A stretch of 64,000 bases of DNA, from positions 1 through 64,000 of the forward strand of contig CAZWAK010000010.1 in NCBI GenBank assembly GCA_964631865.1, given 5' to 3'. Shown here piece by piece: positions 16,838 to 25,608 of this stretch; the stretch's first letter is position 1, and every line of letters begins with the position of its first letter. The translations under genes and the position numbers were made by a program. The notes beneath the pieces are model-generated. The model did not search any database. It saw nothing but the letters and a program-made list of their open reading frames with translations, and had not been told where the DNA came from. Origin of the DNA: JAFDVL01 sp964631865. GTDB taxonomy: Bacteria; Acidobacteriota; Blastocatellia; RBC074.

Positions 16838-17950
16838 ATGAAGATGCCAACGAACGAGATCAACAGTCTGACGCTTGCGCCGCTGTCTGCCGGAGATTTG
16901 CTGGATCGGATTGTGCGATTGTATCGCCAGCATTGGGTCGCGTTGATGCGCGTGGCCATCCTGCCGGTGATTCTTTCGTATCTTGGCGTGATGGCGCTGA
17001 CGCTGGGCATTCGGAACTTTTCGACCACGAAAGGCGATTGGCGCATTGCCGCGTCCGTGTTGTTGATTCTGGCGGGCCTGACGTTGTATGCCGGGGGCAA
17101 GGCGGTGCTGATTTTTTTGTTGGGCGGGGCGGCACGCGAACTTGTGCAGCATTTTCTGGATGGCTCGTCCGTCACAGCGCGCGGCGTCTATCGCACGGCG
17201 CGTCAGAACTTCTGGCGCTTGGTCGGCGCAGCAGTGTTGATTGTGGCGCTGGTCGCAACGCTGGGTATTTTTTTGTTGTACGCGGGGATCTTTGCGGTGG
17301 GCATTTATGTCGCTGTGGTCGGCCTTGTGCTCAGCGTTTTTCCTTTCTGGTTGCAAGTCACGCTGCACATTCTTGTGGGCGCGCTGGCCTTTGCAGCAGT
17401 GACGATTCTGGTGCTGATGAATGTCAAGCGCGTGGTTTTTTTGCCGCAAGTCATCGCGGTCGAAAACAAAAACGTTTCTGCCGCGCTGAGCCGCAGCTTT
17501 TCATTGGCCGGGGGCGAATTTCGTCGCAAGGATTTTGTCCCCATCGTCGCGCTGGTGTTTTTCTACATTTACATCTCGTGGTCGGTGTTACTGCTGTTTC
17601 TGTTGCCCGTGTATTTTTATATGTGGCTGAACGGCATAGACGGCGGCCCCTTCAGTGCGCAACAGCCGCTGTGGTACACGGTGCTGACGAACACGATTAC
17701 GCAGGCGAGCGAAATCCTGTTGCTGCCGGTGCTGATGATCGGCTTTGTGTTGCTCTACATTGACAGCCGTGTGCGCCGCGAAGGTTATGATCTGGAATTA
17801 CTCGCCAATCGGTATTTGCCCGCGCCCGGCATTGAAATTCCGCACGGCAGCTTTCCGATGGAAGTGCCGAAAGCCAAGAGCCACACACCGGAAGGCAGCG
17901 ACGAGCCATTCGATTCCGACAGCAATTTGACCGTGCTGTCGTTGCGCTGA
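16838..17950 (+). CDS. Polytopic membrane protein, glycerophosphodiester-phosphodiesterase membrane-domain-like
   Basis: About 370 residues with six to eight hydrophobic segments and a polar C-terminal tail. The start TLAPLSAGDLLDRIVRLYRQ followed by a membrane segment, and the later VFLPQVIAVENKNVSAALSR, are the pattern of GPDPase_memb-like / YckC-adjacent proteins that begin with a short amphipathic helix (LSxGExLDxxxxLYRxH). No catalytic domain is attached. ATG 16838 has GAGG upstream; ATG 16823 would add five residues. Followed 13 bases later by a phosphatase-like gene, so the two are likely co-transcribed. Function unknown. Confidence 0.6.
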   Translation: MKMPTNEINSLTLAPLSAGDLLDRIVRLYRQHWVALMRVAILPVILSYLGVMALTLGIRNFSTTKGDWRIAASVLLILAGLTLYAGGKAVLIFLLGGAARELVQHFLDGSSVTARGVYRTARQNFWRLVGAAVLIVALVATLGIFLLYAGIFAVGIYVAVVGLVLSVFPFWLQVTLHILVGALAFAAVTILVLMNVKRVVFLPQVIAVENKNVSAALSRSFSLAGGEFRRKDFVPIVALVFFYIYISWSVLLLFLLPVYFYMWLNGIDGGPFSAQQPLWYTVLTNTITQASEILLLPVLMIGFVLLYIDSRVRREGYDLELLANRYLPAPGIEIPHGSFPMEVPKAKSHTPEGSDEPFDSDSNLTVLSLR

Positions 17951-17963
17951 TTGGGAGACCGTT

Positions 17964-18488
17964 ATGAAATTCTTTTTGCTATTGCTTTTGGTCTTGCCTG
18001 TGATTGCTTTCGAGCAAGCGCAAGACACCAAACAAGACTTGCCTCCGATTCGCAACTTCTTCCGCATTGACAAAGATTTTTGTTCCGGCGGGCAGCCGCG
18101 CCCGGAGCATCTGGCGCAACTGAAAGCCGAAGGCGTCAAAGTCATCATCAATTTGCGCCCGGAATCTGAGCATCGCGTGGAGTTGGAAACCGACGCGGCC
18201 AAAGCCGCAGGCTTGCGCTACATCAACATCCCCGTTGTCTATGCCGATCCGAAAGACGAACAGGTCGAAGAGTTCTTGAAAATCACGGACGACCCGAACA
18301 ATCGCCCAGCGTTTATTCATTGTGCTGGCGCGATTCGGGTCGGCGCGTTCTGGATGATTCGGCGCGTGTTGCGCGATGGCTGGACAGTTGAAAAAGCCGA
18401 AGAAGAAGCCGAAAAGATTGGCCTGAAAAACGCCCCGCACCTGAATCAATTCGCCCGCAGTTACATCGAACGGCACAAGAAGAAGTAG
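17964..18488 (+). CDS. Exported DUF442/dual-specificity phosphatase-like protein
   Basis: 174 residues with a signal peptide (FFLLLLLVLPVIAFEQA). The core has the beta-lactamase-hydrolase-like phosphatase pattern: FCSGGQPRPEHLAQLKAEG, VKVIINLRPESE and the active-site loop HCAGAIRVGAFW (cysteine near residue 114, arginine at +5), with the shorter C-x4-R loop of this family rather than the C-x5-R of classical tyrosine phosphatases. Likely a periplasmic phosphatase or sulfur-metabolism relative. Good Shine-Dalgarno (GGGAG) 8 nt before ATG. Substrate unknown. Confidence 0.75.
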   Translation: MKFFLLLLLVLPVIAFEQAQDTKQDLPPIRNFFRIDKDFCSGGQPRPEHLAQLKAEGVKVIINLRPESEHRVELETDAAKAAGLRYINIPVVYADPKDEQVEEFLKITDDPNNRPAFIHCAGAIRVGAFWMIRRVLRDGWTVEKAEEEAEKIGLKNAPHLNQFARSYIERHKKK

Positions 18489-18570
18489 AAAAGGAGTTGG
18501 GGCGGTTCGTTGTTTAGAGCGGGTGCGATAGGGAAGCCGCAGCCATCTCGGCACCAAAACTACCCAAACG

Positions 18571-18626
18571 ATTCTTCATTCTGAAAAAGGGGAAAGATTC
18601 GTTTTTCCGTTGCCTGAATGAAGAAT
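18571..18626. terminator. Perfect 11-bp inverted repeat between convergent genes
   Basis: ATTCTTCATTC at 18571-18581 is exactly complementary to GAATGAAGAAT at 18616-18626, and inside it GAAAAA can pair with TTTTTC. It lies between the convergent phosphatase gene and clcA-like gene, so a bidirectional terminator is the simplest reading. There is no flanking T-run, so confidence is limited. Confidence 0.4.
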
Positions 18627-18656
18627 TTGCTCAGCACCTGGCTTTGCAATTCTCTT

Positions 18657-20546
18657 CTAAGGCAAGACGGTCGTTGCTTCTTGCGCTTGTTCCTGTTGCG
18701 GTTGCGGTTCGACTTTCCCTTTGACTTTGCGGATTTTTTTGCGGGCTTTGAGACGCGGCTGTTGCGCTTCGCGGGCGGCGATGCGGGCTTGGGCGCGGAC
18801 AATGTCGCGCATCGAAATGATGCCGAGCAATTGTTGCGAGTCTTTGCGGCTGACGACAGGCAGCAACGACAATTCGCGCTCGCCGAGCTTGAGCATCACG
18901 ACATCGAGCGGATGATCGGGATGCGCCGTGACAACGTCTTTGATGGCCACCTCGCCGAGCAGCGCGTCTTCGTTGCCTTCCGCCTGCTGATGCCGCAAGT
19001 CATAGCCCGTGATGAAGCCCACCATTTTGCGCGCGCCGTCCACCACCGGAAAACCATAGTGCGGATTGGTCGCGCAATATTCAATTGCTTCCCGAATCGT
19101 GAAGTTTGCCGGCAAAGTCACAACGTTGCGCGTCATCACGCTCGATGCGGTGAGTTTGTGCAACGAGACTCTGGGTTGCGCGGGTGCGAGACGAATGCCG
19201 TCCTGTTCGAGCAACGCTTCATAAATCGGCGTCGGGTTCAGCCGTTGCGCGACCAAATAACTCGTCGCATTCGCAATCATCAACGGCAGAATCAGCGAGT
19301 AGTTCTGCGTCATCTCAAACACAATCAGCACCGACGTAATCGGCGCGCGCACGACCGCACAAAAACTCGCGCCCATACCGACTAACGCAAACGCGCCCGG
19401 CGCAGTCGGATGACCGGGAATCGCGGCCTCGACCACGTAGCCCAATGTGCCGCCGACCATCGCACCGATGAACAACGACGGCGCAAAGATGCCGCCCGAT
19501 CCGCCTGAGCCGTACGAAACAACGGTCGTGACGATTTTGGCCACCGACAATGTCAGCAGCAACAAAATGGGCAAACGGCCTTGTAGCGCGGAGGTGAGCG
19601 TCGCGTAGCCGCCACCCATCGCTTGCGGCGCGAACAGCCCGACGACGCCCACGATAAAGCCGCCAATCGCGGGTTTGAGCCACGTCGGCACTTTGCGAAA
19701 TTGCCGAAAGATCAGCCGCAGTTTGAGCAAGGTGTTCGAGAAAAAGACGGCGACGCCGCCCACGATTGCGCCCAATAACAAATAGAAAACCAACTCCGCC
19801 GGATGCTGCAAGCCATACGCCGTGACGCCCGGATACAAATGCCCCGGCTCGAATGCGCGCGAAATTGCCGACGCGATCACCGCCGCGATGACGATGCCGC
19901 CGAGCATGCGTTGATTCAAGTCGCCAATGATTTCTTCAAACGCAAACGTGACTGCTGCAATCGGCGTGTTGAATGCCGCCGCCACAGCCGCCGCTGAACC
20001 GACGGGCAGGAGTTCCATCAACCGTCGCCGCGACACGCCGAAGAAGCGTCCGAGAAACGACGACATCGCCGCACAGATTTGCACCGTCGGGCCTTCGCGT
20101 CCGATGGAAGCGCCCGTGCCGAGGCTGATCGCCGAGATGACCGCTTTGCCCACCGCTGACTTGAACGGCATCCGCCCGTAGTTGATGAAGTACGCGGTTT
20201 TGACTTGTGGGATTCCGCTGCCGCGCGCATCGGGAACCCAATATTGCAACAACAAGCCGACCAGCAAGCCGCCCAGCGTCGGAATCATCAACGTCAGCAC
20301 GGCGAACTTCCAATTGAAGCCGCGTTCGTAGGCCACAAAAACGTGCCGAAGGATGTTGCGCTCCATCGCCAGAATCAGCAGGTGAAAGGCGACGGCGACC
20401 AAGCCACAAACGGCTCCAACGATCAACGTGATGAGAAATAGTTTTTGGTTTTCCGGCAGGCCAAGGCGATCAATGATTCGAGTCGCTCGCAATTCAATGC
20501 GGTACCACTTGCGCCGGAGTTGCGCGCGTTGCACGGTGAACCTCAC
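18657..20546 (-). CDS. ClC-family chloride channel/antiporter with C-terminal CBS pair
   Basis: 629 residues. The ClC selectivity motifs are complete: GSGIP (109-113), GREGP (149-153, with the gating glutamate) and GIFAP preceded by GSGGSGG. The membrane domain spans about residues 35-430. Two CBS modules follow (around MTRNVVTLPANFTIREAIEY and KDVVTAHPDHPLDVVMLKLG), suggesting nucleotide regulation, then a basic tail rich in lysine and glutamine. It is probably a Cl-/H+ exchanger or channel of the inner membrane. Length fits bacterial ClC-CBS proteins. Convergent with the phosphatase gene. Ion and direction cannot be told from sequence. Confidence 0.9.
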   Translation of the reverse strand: MRFTVQRAQLRRKWYRIELRATRIIDRLGLPENQKLFLITLIVGAVCGLVAVAFHLLILAMERNILRHVFVAYERGFNWKFAVLTLMIPTLGGLLVGLLLQYWVPDARGSGIPQVKTAYFINYGRMPFKSAVGKAVISAISLGTGASIGREGPTVQICAAMSSFLGRFFGVSRRRLMELLPVGSAAAVAAAFNTPIAAVTFAFEEIIGDLNQRMLGGIVIAAVIASAISRAFEPGHLYPGVTAYGLQHPAELVFYLLLGAIVGGVAVFFSNTLLKLRLIFRQFRKVPTWLKPAIGGFIVGVVGLFAPQAMGGGYATLTSALQGRLPILLLLTLSVAKIVTTVVSYGSGGSGGIFAPSLFIGAMVGGTLGYVVEAAIPGHPTAPGAFALVGMGASFCAVVRAPITSVLIVFEMTQNYSLILPLMIANATSYLVAQRLNPTPIYEALLEQDGIRLAPAQPRVSLHKLTASSVMTRNVVTLPANFTIREAIEYCATNPHYGFPVVDGARKMVGFITGYDLRHQQAEGNEDALLGEVAIKDVVTAHPDHPLDVVMLKLGERELSLLPVVSRKDSQQLLGIISMRDIVRAQARIAAREAQQPRLKARKKIRKVKGKVEPQPQQEQAQEATTVLP

Positions 20547-20727
20547 TCAGGACAAATTTCCGAACGGGGAGGGCACGTACGGGGGACTGTAAAAATCAAG
20601 AGGCATCTTAGCATCCAGTGTTAATCACGCAAGCGAAAAGTTGGGCGCGTAGACGTGGCAACGAGATATTTCCGGCTAAGCAGTTGGCAGCATTGAAGCA
20701 TTTTTTTTTCTGGCTTACGATGAACAA

Positions 20728-20792
20728 CGGTGGTTGGTAATTGGTGGTCGGTGGTCGGTCTCGAAACTCAAAACCCAAAACTCGAAACCCGG
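20728..20792. repeat. Heptanucleotide-phased tandem repeats upstream of the S1/P1-like gene
   Basis: Two runs with 7-nt phase: GGTGGTT/GGTAATT/GGTGGTC/GGTGGTC (about 20729-20758) and TCGAAAC/TCAAAAC/CCAAAAC/TCGAAAC (about 20761-20788). The ATG of the nuclease gene lies eight bases later. The first run resembles the heptads at 59027-59135. Similar to STRR-type heptamers known from cyanobacteria. Confidence 0.6.
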
Positions 20793-20800
20793 CTTTCCTT

Positions 20801-21706
20801 ATGAAACAGAAAATTACGATTTGTTTGGTTTTGCTCATCAGTTTGACGATGCCTGCGAGCGTGCGCGGCTGGGGCGATCACGGCCACGAAATTTCCGGCC
20901 TGGCCGCCGCCTTGAAAGTGCCGACCGAAATGCCCGGCTTTTTCCTTCAGGCATCAAGGCAATTGAGTTATTTGAATCCTGAGCCGGATCGTTGGCGCGA
21001 GCGTGCGGAAGCTGATCTCGACCCGGCGGTCAAATCGTTTTCGCCCGATCATTACGTGGACATGGAATTCGTGCCCGAAGGCGCGTTGACGACTGCGCCG
21101 GATCGTTATGCGTTCATCGAAGCGCTCGTCAAAACCGGACGCAAACCGGCGGAAGCGGGCTTTCTGCCGTATCGCATCCTCGAATTGTTCCAACGCCTGC
21201 GCATGGAGTTTCGCTTGTGGCGGGCAACGACAGAGCCGATCAAACGCGCGCTCATTGAGCATCGCATCATCAACGATGCTGGGATTCTGGGGCATTACGT
21301 GACCGACGGCGCGAACCCGCATCACACGACGATGCACCACAACGGCTGGGTCGGCGACAATCCGAAAGGCTACAGCACGGACAACACCATTCACTATCGC
21401 TTCGAAAACGTCTACGTCCGCACGCACATTCAGGTGAACGATTTGCTGCCGCTGGTCGGCGCGGCGCGCGTGATTACGAAGCCGCGCGAAGACGTCCTCG
21501 CGTATTTGCAAACCTCGAAGTCGCAGCTCGAAACGCTCTATGAACTCGAAAAGAAAGAAGGCTTCGGCGAGTTGACCAAATCCGACGAGCACAAGAAATT
21601 TGTGCAAGCGCGGTTGGCCGCAGGCGCGCAAATGCTGCGCGATTTGTGGTGGACGGCGTGGGTCACGAGCGAAGCGAAACCCGAAGTCAAACCCGCAACG
21701 AATTGA
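20801..21706 (+). CDS. S1/P1-like zinc-dependent nuclease/phospholipase-C-fold protein, exported
   Basis: 301 residues with a signal peptide (ITICLVLLISLTMPASVRG) after which the mature chain begins at Trp24 in WGDHGHEISGLAA, as expected for S1/P1 nucleases where the N-terminal tryptophan is a zinc ligand. The second metal region is GILGHYVTDGANPHHTTMHH (about 165-184), matching the family's HY-x-GD-x-xQPLH region although the QPLH part has diverged. Usually acts on single-stranded nucleic acids or phospholipids outside the cytoplasm. The start is preceded by heptad repeats and has no clear Shine-Dalgarno. Divergent substitutions mean substrate is uncertain. Confidence 0.7.
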   Translation: MKQKITICLVLLISLTMPASVRGWGDHGHEISGLAAALKVPTEMPGFFLQASRQLSYLNPEPDRWRERAEADLDPAVKSFSPDHYVDMEFVPEGALTTAPDRYAFIEALVKTGRKPAEAGFLPYRILELFQRLRMEFRLWRATTEPIKRALIEHRIINDAGILGHYVTDGANPHHTTMHHNGWVGDNPKGYSTDNTIHYRFENVYVRTHIQVNDLLPLVGAARVITKPREDVLAYLQTSKSQLETLYELEKKEGFGELTKSDEHKKFVQARLAAGAQMLRDLWWTAWVTSEAKPEVKPATN

Positions 21707-21998
21707 GCCGCGACGCTCGTGACCCGAAGAATTCGATTTGCGTTGTAAAATTTGTGGTGGCGCAAAAACGGAAAAGGCTGACCAAGTCCCCAACGATTAC
21801 ACGCGAAAAAAATGTGTACTCAAACCCGGTCAGCCTTCACAAGCGAGACTGCTCTGATCAAACTCCGCGCTATCCAAATAGGGGTTCAACCAAAGCAGCC
21901 TCGTTCGCTGCTCTGCGAAGCACTTTCCCATTGAGATATGCAGGGAATGTCACGGAAACGTGGAGATTGCGTGGCTGCTGAAAAAGCCGCTGAAAAAT
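21707..21998. other. Noncoding gap with a 10-bp inverted repeat
   Basis: About 290 bases without a supported gene. AAGGCTGACC at 21774-21783 is complementary to GGTCAGCCTT at 21828-21837, a possible weak terminator for the nuclease gene or a fossil element. Nothing else recognised. Confidence 0.4.
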
Positions 21999-22586
21999 AT
22001 GCGTATTGCCAAAATCATCAAATCCAATTCGCACGTAGACTACGCCGCCCGCGTGCTCGATTCGCTCGAAACGCCGGAGCCGCCCACACCGGCTGCGTAC
22101 TGCTTCGGACAATTCGTCAAAGTCGTGACCGAACGCGGCGAAGCTGTCGGCGTGATTTACAACTCGCTGCTCATCAATCCCGAATACGGCAACTACGGCC
22201 CGCGCCTTTCGACGCCACCCGAACTCAACTCGGTCTTCAGCCCCGATTACTTGAATGAACAAGGCGTGCTGATCGGCATTTTGTTGTTGGGCTGGAAATT
22301 CGGGGACGGCTATCAGCACGGCATCCCGCGCGAAGTCGTGCCGATCAATGCCAACGTCGAACAGATGACCGCCGAAGAAATTCGCGCGTTCCATCACACG
22401 GCGGACGGCGCAGTCGAAGTGCATTACTACACGCACGTCACCACCCACGCGGGCAACTTTGCGTTTGCCTTGCTGACCGAAATTGCCAATCAATTGGAGA
22501 GCTTAACGACGGAAAGCGAACGCGCGCGATTGAGCGTGTTGCGCCGCACGTTGGCGTGGCAACAGACGATGGGGAAGTTGCGCTAA
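21999..22586 (+). CDS. Conserved hypothetical protein, HAS-barrel-like
   Basis: 195 residues, no signal peptide. The N-terminus IAKIIKSNSHVDYAARVLDS followed by PPTPAAYCFGQFVKVV and GVIYNSLLINPEYG looks like a small beta-barrel similar to the HAS barrel of HerA-associated proteins; the second half is helical. The ATG at 21999 starts at the conserved part; the frame is open to 21960. It ends one base from the stop of the convergent TPR gene. Function unknown; the HAS-barrel comparison is tentative. Confidence 0.55.
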   Translation: MRIAKIIKSNSHVDYAARVLDSLETPEPPTPAAYCFGQFVKVVTERGEAVGVIYNSLLINPEYGNYGPRLSTPPELNSVFSPDYLNEQGVLIGILLLGWKFGDGYQHGIPREVVPINANVEQMTAEEIRAFHHTADGAVEVHYYTHVTTHAGNFAFALLTEIANQLESLTTESERARLSVLRRTLAWQQTMGKLR

Positions 22587-22587
22587 A

Positions 22588-23967
22588 TCAATTCGTGAGC
22601 TTGAAATTGTCCAGCCAGATTTTGCCGCGAATCGGACACGGCGGTTCTCCGCAAGCCGGACGCAGCACGCGCACCATCACGGCTTCAGTGGTGGCGGTTG
22701 TGGTGAAATCAATCGTGTAGTCTTGCCACGTGCTGGTGCCGAGCGGGAACGGCTTGGTCGTTGCGCGCAGGCGTTGAATGTTGGCGGGGTCGTACACTTC
22801 GACGAGCGGCGCGCTCAAGGTCGTCAATTCTTCGATCTTCACCGCGAAACTCAGCCGATACGCGCTCGAAGGTTTGAGCGGGATCAATTGCTCGATGACG
22901 ACAAAACCGACATTGCCCGTAACGTCGAAATTCAACTGCAAACTGTATGCGCCGCTTTTGTGCTGTTGATTGTTGCGCGACACCGATAAGCCTTTGGTCG
23001 TGGTGAGCCGCCAAATATTAAAGGGCGCGGTTGTCCCGATTTTCAAATCCTGCTCAAAATCGCCGTTGCTGAGCAGGGAACTGGCGTCAGGCACGTTGAC
23101 TTCATACCATTGAGCTTCTTCCTGCCGCGCTTCTTCCGTGAGATTGGCTTCGTCGCTGCGCTTGGTTTTGGCCGCCGTCTGCCAGATTGCATACGCCGCG
23201 CCGAAATGTTGTTTGTTGAGCAGCGTATTGATGAAATCGCGCGAGCGGAGACGCGCCAATGCCGGAGCACTGTTGCTCAATTCCTGCCACATCGCCATTC
23301 CGTCATTGAACTTGTCACGCTGAATCAGATACGCGGCGAAACTGGCCTTGGCATGCGCGGACGGGTCTAAGGCTTTCAGGATGCTTGGCACATCGCCGTT
23401 GAAGGCGTTCCAGGCGTAATCAAACAACAAGGGCAACTCACTCGGGCGAATGGCGAGCGCGCGTTTGAACTCCGCGAAGGCCGCAGCGGGTTCGTTGTTG
23501 CGCAGCAGAAAATTGGCCATCGCCCAATGCGGTTCGTAATAATTCGGCGCGAGCGCCAGCGCTTGCGTCAATGCTTTTTTCGCTTCGGCGGCTTCGCCGT
23601 GCCGATCCAACGCTTGGCCCAGTTCCACCCAGGGGCGAAAATCTTCCGGGCTGAGTTGGGCGGCTGTGCGAAAGGCCGCGATGGCGGTTTGCAACCTGGT
23701 CTCTGCTTCCTCTCCGCTCGCGAAGGCTAAATAGGTCTGACCGCGTCGGTACTGAAGCAACGGCACGCCGGGTGCGAGTTGCACCGCGGCATCGGTCGTC
23801 GCCAGTTTGGTGGCTGTGTCATATTCATTGTTCTGGTTGGCAACGGCCAGCAACCGGTCGCCTAAAGCAGGGCGGATAATGAGCCAGCCTGCGAGGAGCA
23901 GGACGACCATCAGTCCAGCCAGGAACAGGAGACGAGGCAGCGGAGAAGCAAGCGTAATTTCAGTCAT
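22588..23967 (-). CDS. TPR-repeat protein with C-terminal jelly-roll domain, membrane anchored
   Basis: 459 residues: one transmembrane helix near 10-32 (LLFLAGLMVVLLLAGWLII), at least three tetratricopeptide repeats between about 60 and 200 (AIAAFRTAAQLSPEDFRPWVE, ALTQALALAPNYYEPHWAMA, FKRALAIRPSELPLLFDYAW), and a C-terminal beta-sandwich with SLLSNGDFEQDL, GAYSLQLNFDVTGN and IWLDNFKL, typical of carbohydrate-binding-module-like domains. Proteins of this layout are frequently encoded near exopolysaccharide genes, and the wza/wzc pair starts 550 bases away in the opposite direction. A role in polymer export or assembly is therefore an inference. Confidence 0.7.
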   Translation of the reverse strand: MTEITLASPLPRLLFLAGLMVVLLLAGWLIIRPALGDRLLAVANQNNEYDTATKLATTDAAVQLAPGVPLLQYRRGQTYLAFASGEEAETRLQTAIAAFRTAAQLSPEDFRPWVELGQALDRHGEAAEAKKALTQALALAPNYYEPHWAMANFLLRNNEPAAAFAEFKRALAIRPSELPLLFDYAWNAFNGDVPSILKALDPSAHAKASFAAYLIQRDKFNDGMAMWQELSNSAPALARLRSRDFINTLLNKQHFGAAYAIWQTAAKTKRSDEANLTEEARQEEAQWYEVNVPDASSLLSNGDFEQDLKIGTTAPFNIWRLTTTKGLSVSRNNQQHKSGAYSLQLNFDVTGNVGFVVIEQLIPLKPSSAYRLSFAVKIEELTTLSAPLVEVYDPANIQRLRATTKPFPLGTSTWQDYTIDFTTTATTEAVMVRVLRPACGEPPCPIRGKIWLDNFKLTN

Positions 23968-24520
23968 TTTGGATGGAGTCCAGCGTCAGGGGCAGCCAAT
24001 CGAAATCGCTAAGATAAAGCAACCTGACGGGTTCGACAAGGCGGCGAAAAAAGAATTGACAGATTTTGTAACATCGGACATACTCTGCCTCGCTTTTGAT
24101 CTGGTTTTTTCTGCTGTTACGCAACGCAAATATTGATTGAGTCCCCATTAGGTTATCGTTGACATCATGTAAATGGCTTGTTTTCTGCTGGTTTTTCGTC
24201 TGTAAAACCGTGGGAGTTTGAGCAGCAAACAAACAGCAATTTGAGGACCCCGTCTTTGCCTCCAGGATTGCTATTGGAATATCCCCACTGCTTGGCTTCT
24301 GCTTGTAAGATCCATCAAACTTCCAACTAGGTTACTCCGCTTCCAGGTGATTGTATTGACGCTTTAGGAATTTGAGCTTTAAGAGTTATTAGCCCCCCAC
24401 CTCACAATCTCGTCTATCATGCCAAATGCCTTTCTTCGGGCTAACCAATTCTTAAAGCAAAGCGACGGATGGTACAAGCGAATCAGGATTCAGCCTAATC
24501 GGTTTTGGGAGGTTCAGCAA
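23968..24520 (+). promoter_or_regulatory. Long leader region upstream of the polysaccharide export operon
   Basis: About 550 noncoding bases between the divergent TPR gene and wza. One promoter candidate points toward wza: TTGACA at 24056-24061, 17 nt, CATACT at 24079-24084 (-10 matches four of six). If used, the leader is over 400 nt, long enough to hold regulation, but no recognised riboswitch or hairpin with a T-run was found. A frame open from 24419 is not preceded by a ribosome-binding site. Confidence 0.35.
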
Positions 24521-25573
24521 ATGTGGTATAGCCCCAAATCAATGATGCGAATATTTTTACTCTTGAGTCTTGCGCTCTTCTCTTCAATTCTTGTCCTGGC
24601 ACAGCCCGGCATTACTACGCCTCAAGCGCAATCCTCCAACGCCGTTGTCGCCGAAAATCGAGAGGTGGCTCGTGTCGCAACGCCATCGAAAGACGACAAA
24701 AGTTATCGCATAGGCGTGGGCGATTTGCTGGATGTGCGGGTGCTGAATCACCCCGAAATGAGCCGCAAAATCCGGGTGGAAGGCGATGGCTCGGTGCGCG
24801 TGCCGATGGTGGGCAATGTGACCGCGATCTGTCTGACGGAATCACAATTGAGCCAAATCATCACCGAGAAATTCCGCAAGTGGATTCGCGAGCCATACGT
24901 GGATGTGTTCATTGAAGAATACAGCAGCCAGCCCGTCGCCGTGATTGGCGCGGTAGACAAACCCGGACGGTTTCAGTTGCAACGGCGCGTGCGCTTGATT
25001 GAATTGCTGACTTACGCAGGCGGCCCAAAAACAGATAAGGCCGGACACACCTTGCATTTGATTCGCAGTGGCGAAAAAGATTTGTGCTTGACCGACAGCC
25101 TGTCGCCCGCATCGGCTGTCACGGAAGAACCTGTGCCGCAACTGCTGTCGTTTAAGTTGAAAGACCTGTTGACGGGGTCAGCAGAAGCCAATCTGTACGT
25201 GCAGCCGGGCGACATCATCAGCTTGCCGGAAGCCGATCAAATTTTTGTCACAGGGTTTGTTCCCAAGCCCGGTCCTTTTCCGCTCAATACCAAAATTACG
25301 TTGACCCAGGCGATTGGCATGGCGGGCGGTTATATGCCGGAAGCGTCGAAGAAAAAAGTCCGACTGATTCGGCAAACGGCGAACTCTAACGCGCGCGTGG
25401 AGCAGATCATCAACATCGAAGACATTGAGAAACGCAAGATGGATGACATTGTTCTACAGGCCAATGATTTGATTGAGGTTCCCAATTCTGCGGGCAAGGT
25501 TTTGGTCCGCGCGCTCTTAAATGCTGCGCCGAGCGGGTTAACCAATTCGTTGCCCATCGCCATTATTCGCTAG
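24521..25573 (+). CDS. Polysaccharide export outer-membrane protein (Wza/GumB-like)
   Basis: 350 residues. After a signal peptide (IFLLLSLALFSSILVLAQ) comes the Poly_export domain (YRIGVGDLLDVRVLNHPEMS, RVEGDGSVRVPMVGNV, VDVFIEEYSSQPVAVIGAV), then two SLBB domains (GAVDKPGRFQLQRRVRLIEL and VTGFVPKPGPFPLNTKITLT). It forms the outer-membrane channel for a capsule or exopolysaccharide. The ATG at 24521 has GGGAGG 8 nt upstream; ATG 24542 is an alternative. There is no lipobox cysteine at the cleavage site, unlike E. coli Wza. Followed after 35 bases by the autokinase gene, the usual export pair. Confidence 0.92.
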   Translation: MWYSPKSMMRIFLLLSLALFSSILVLAQPGITTPQAQSSNAVVAENREVARVATPSKDDKSYRIGVGDLLDVRVLNHPEMSRKIRVEGDGSVRVPMVGNVTAICLTESQLSQIITEKFRKWIREPYVDVFIEEYSSQPVAVIGAVDKPGRFQLQRRVRLIELLTYAGGPKTDKAGHTLHLIRSGEKDLCLTDSLSPASAVTEEPVPQLLSFKLKDLLTGSAEANLYVQPGDIISLPEADQIFVTGFVPKPGPFPLNTKITLTQAIGMAGGYMPEASKKKVRLIRQTANSNARVEQIINIEDIEKRKMDDIVLQANDLIEVPNSAGKVLVRALLNAAPSGLTNSLPIAIIR

Positions 25574-25608
25574 AAATATACTGAAAGCCCGTATTTTAAG
25601 GCTCAATT

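Noticed and set aside
18618..19385. 255-residue open frame opposite the ClC gene
   Set aside because: Arg/His-rich shadow of the CBS-coding region; no family features.
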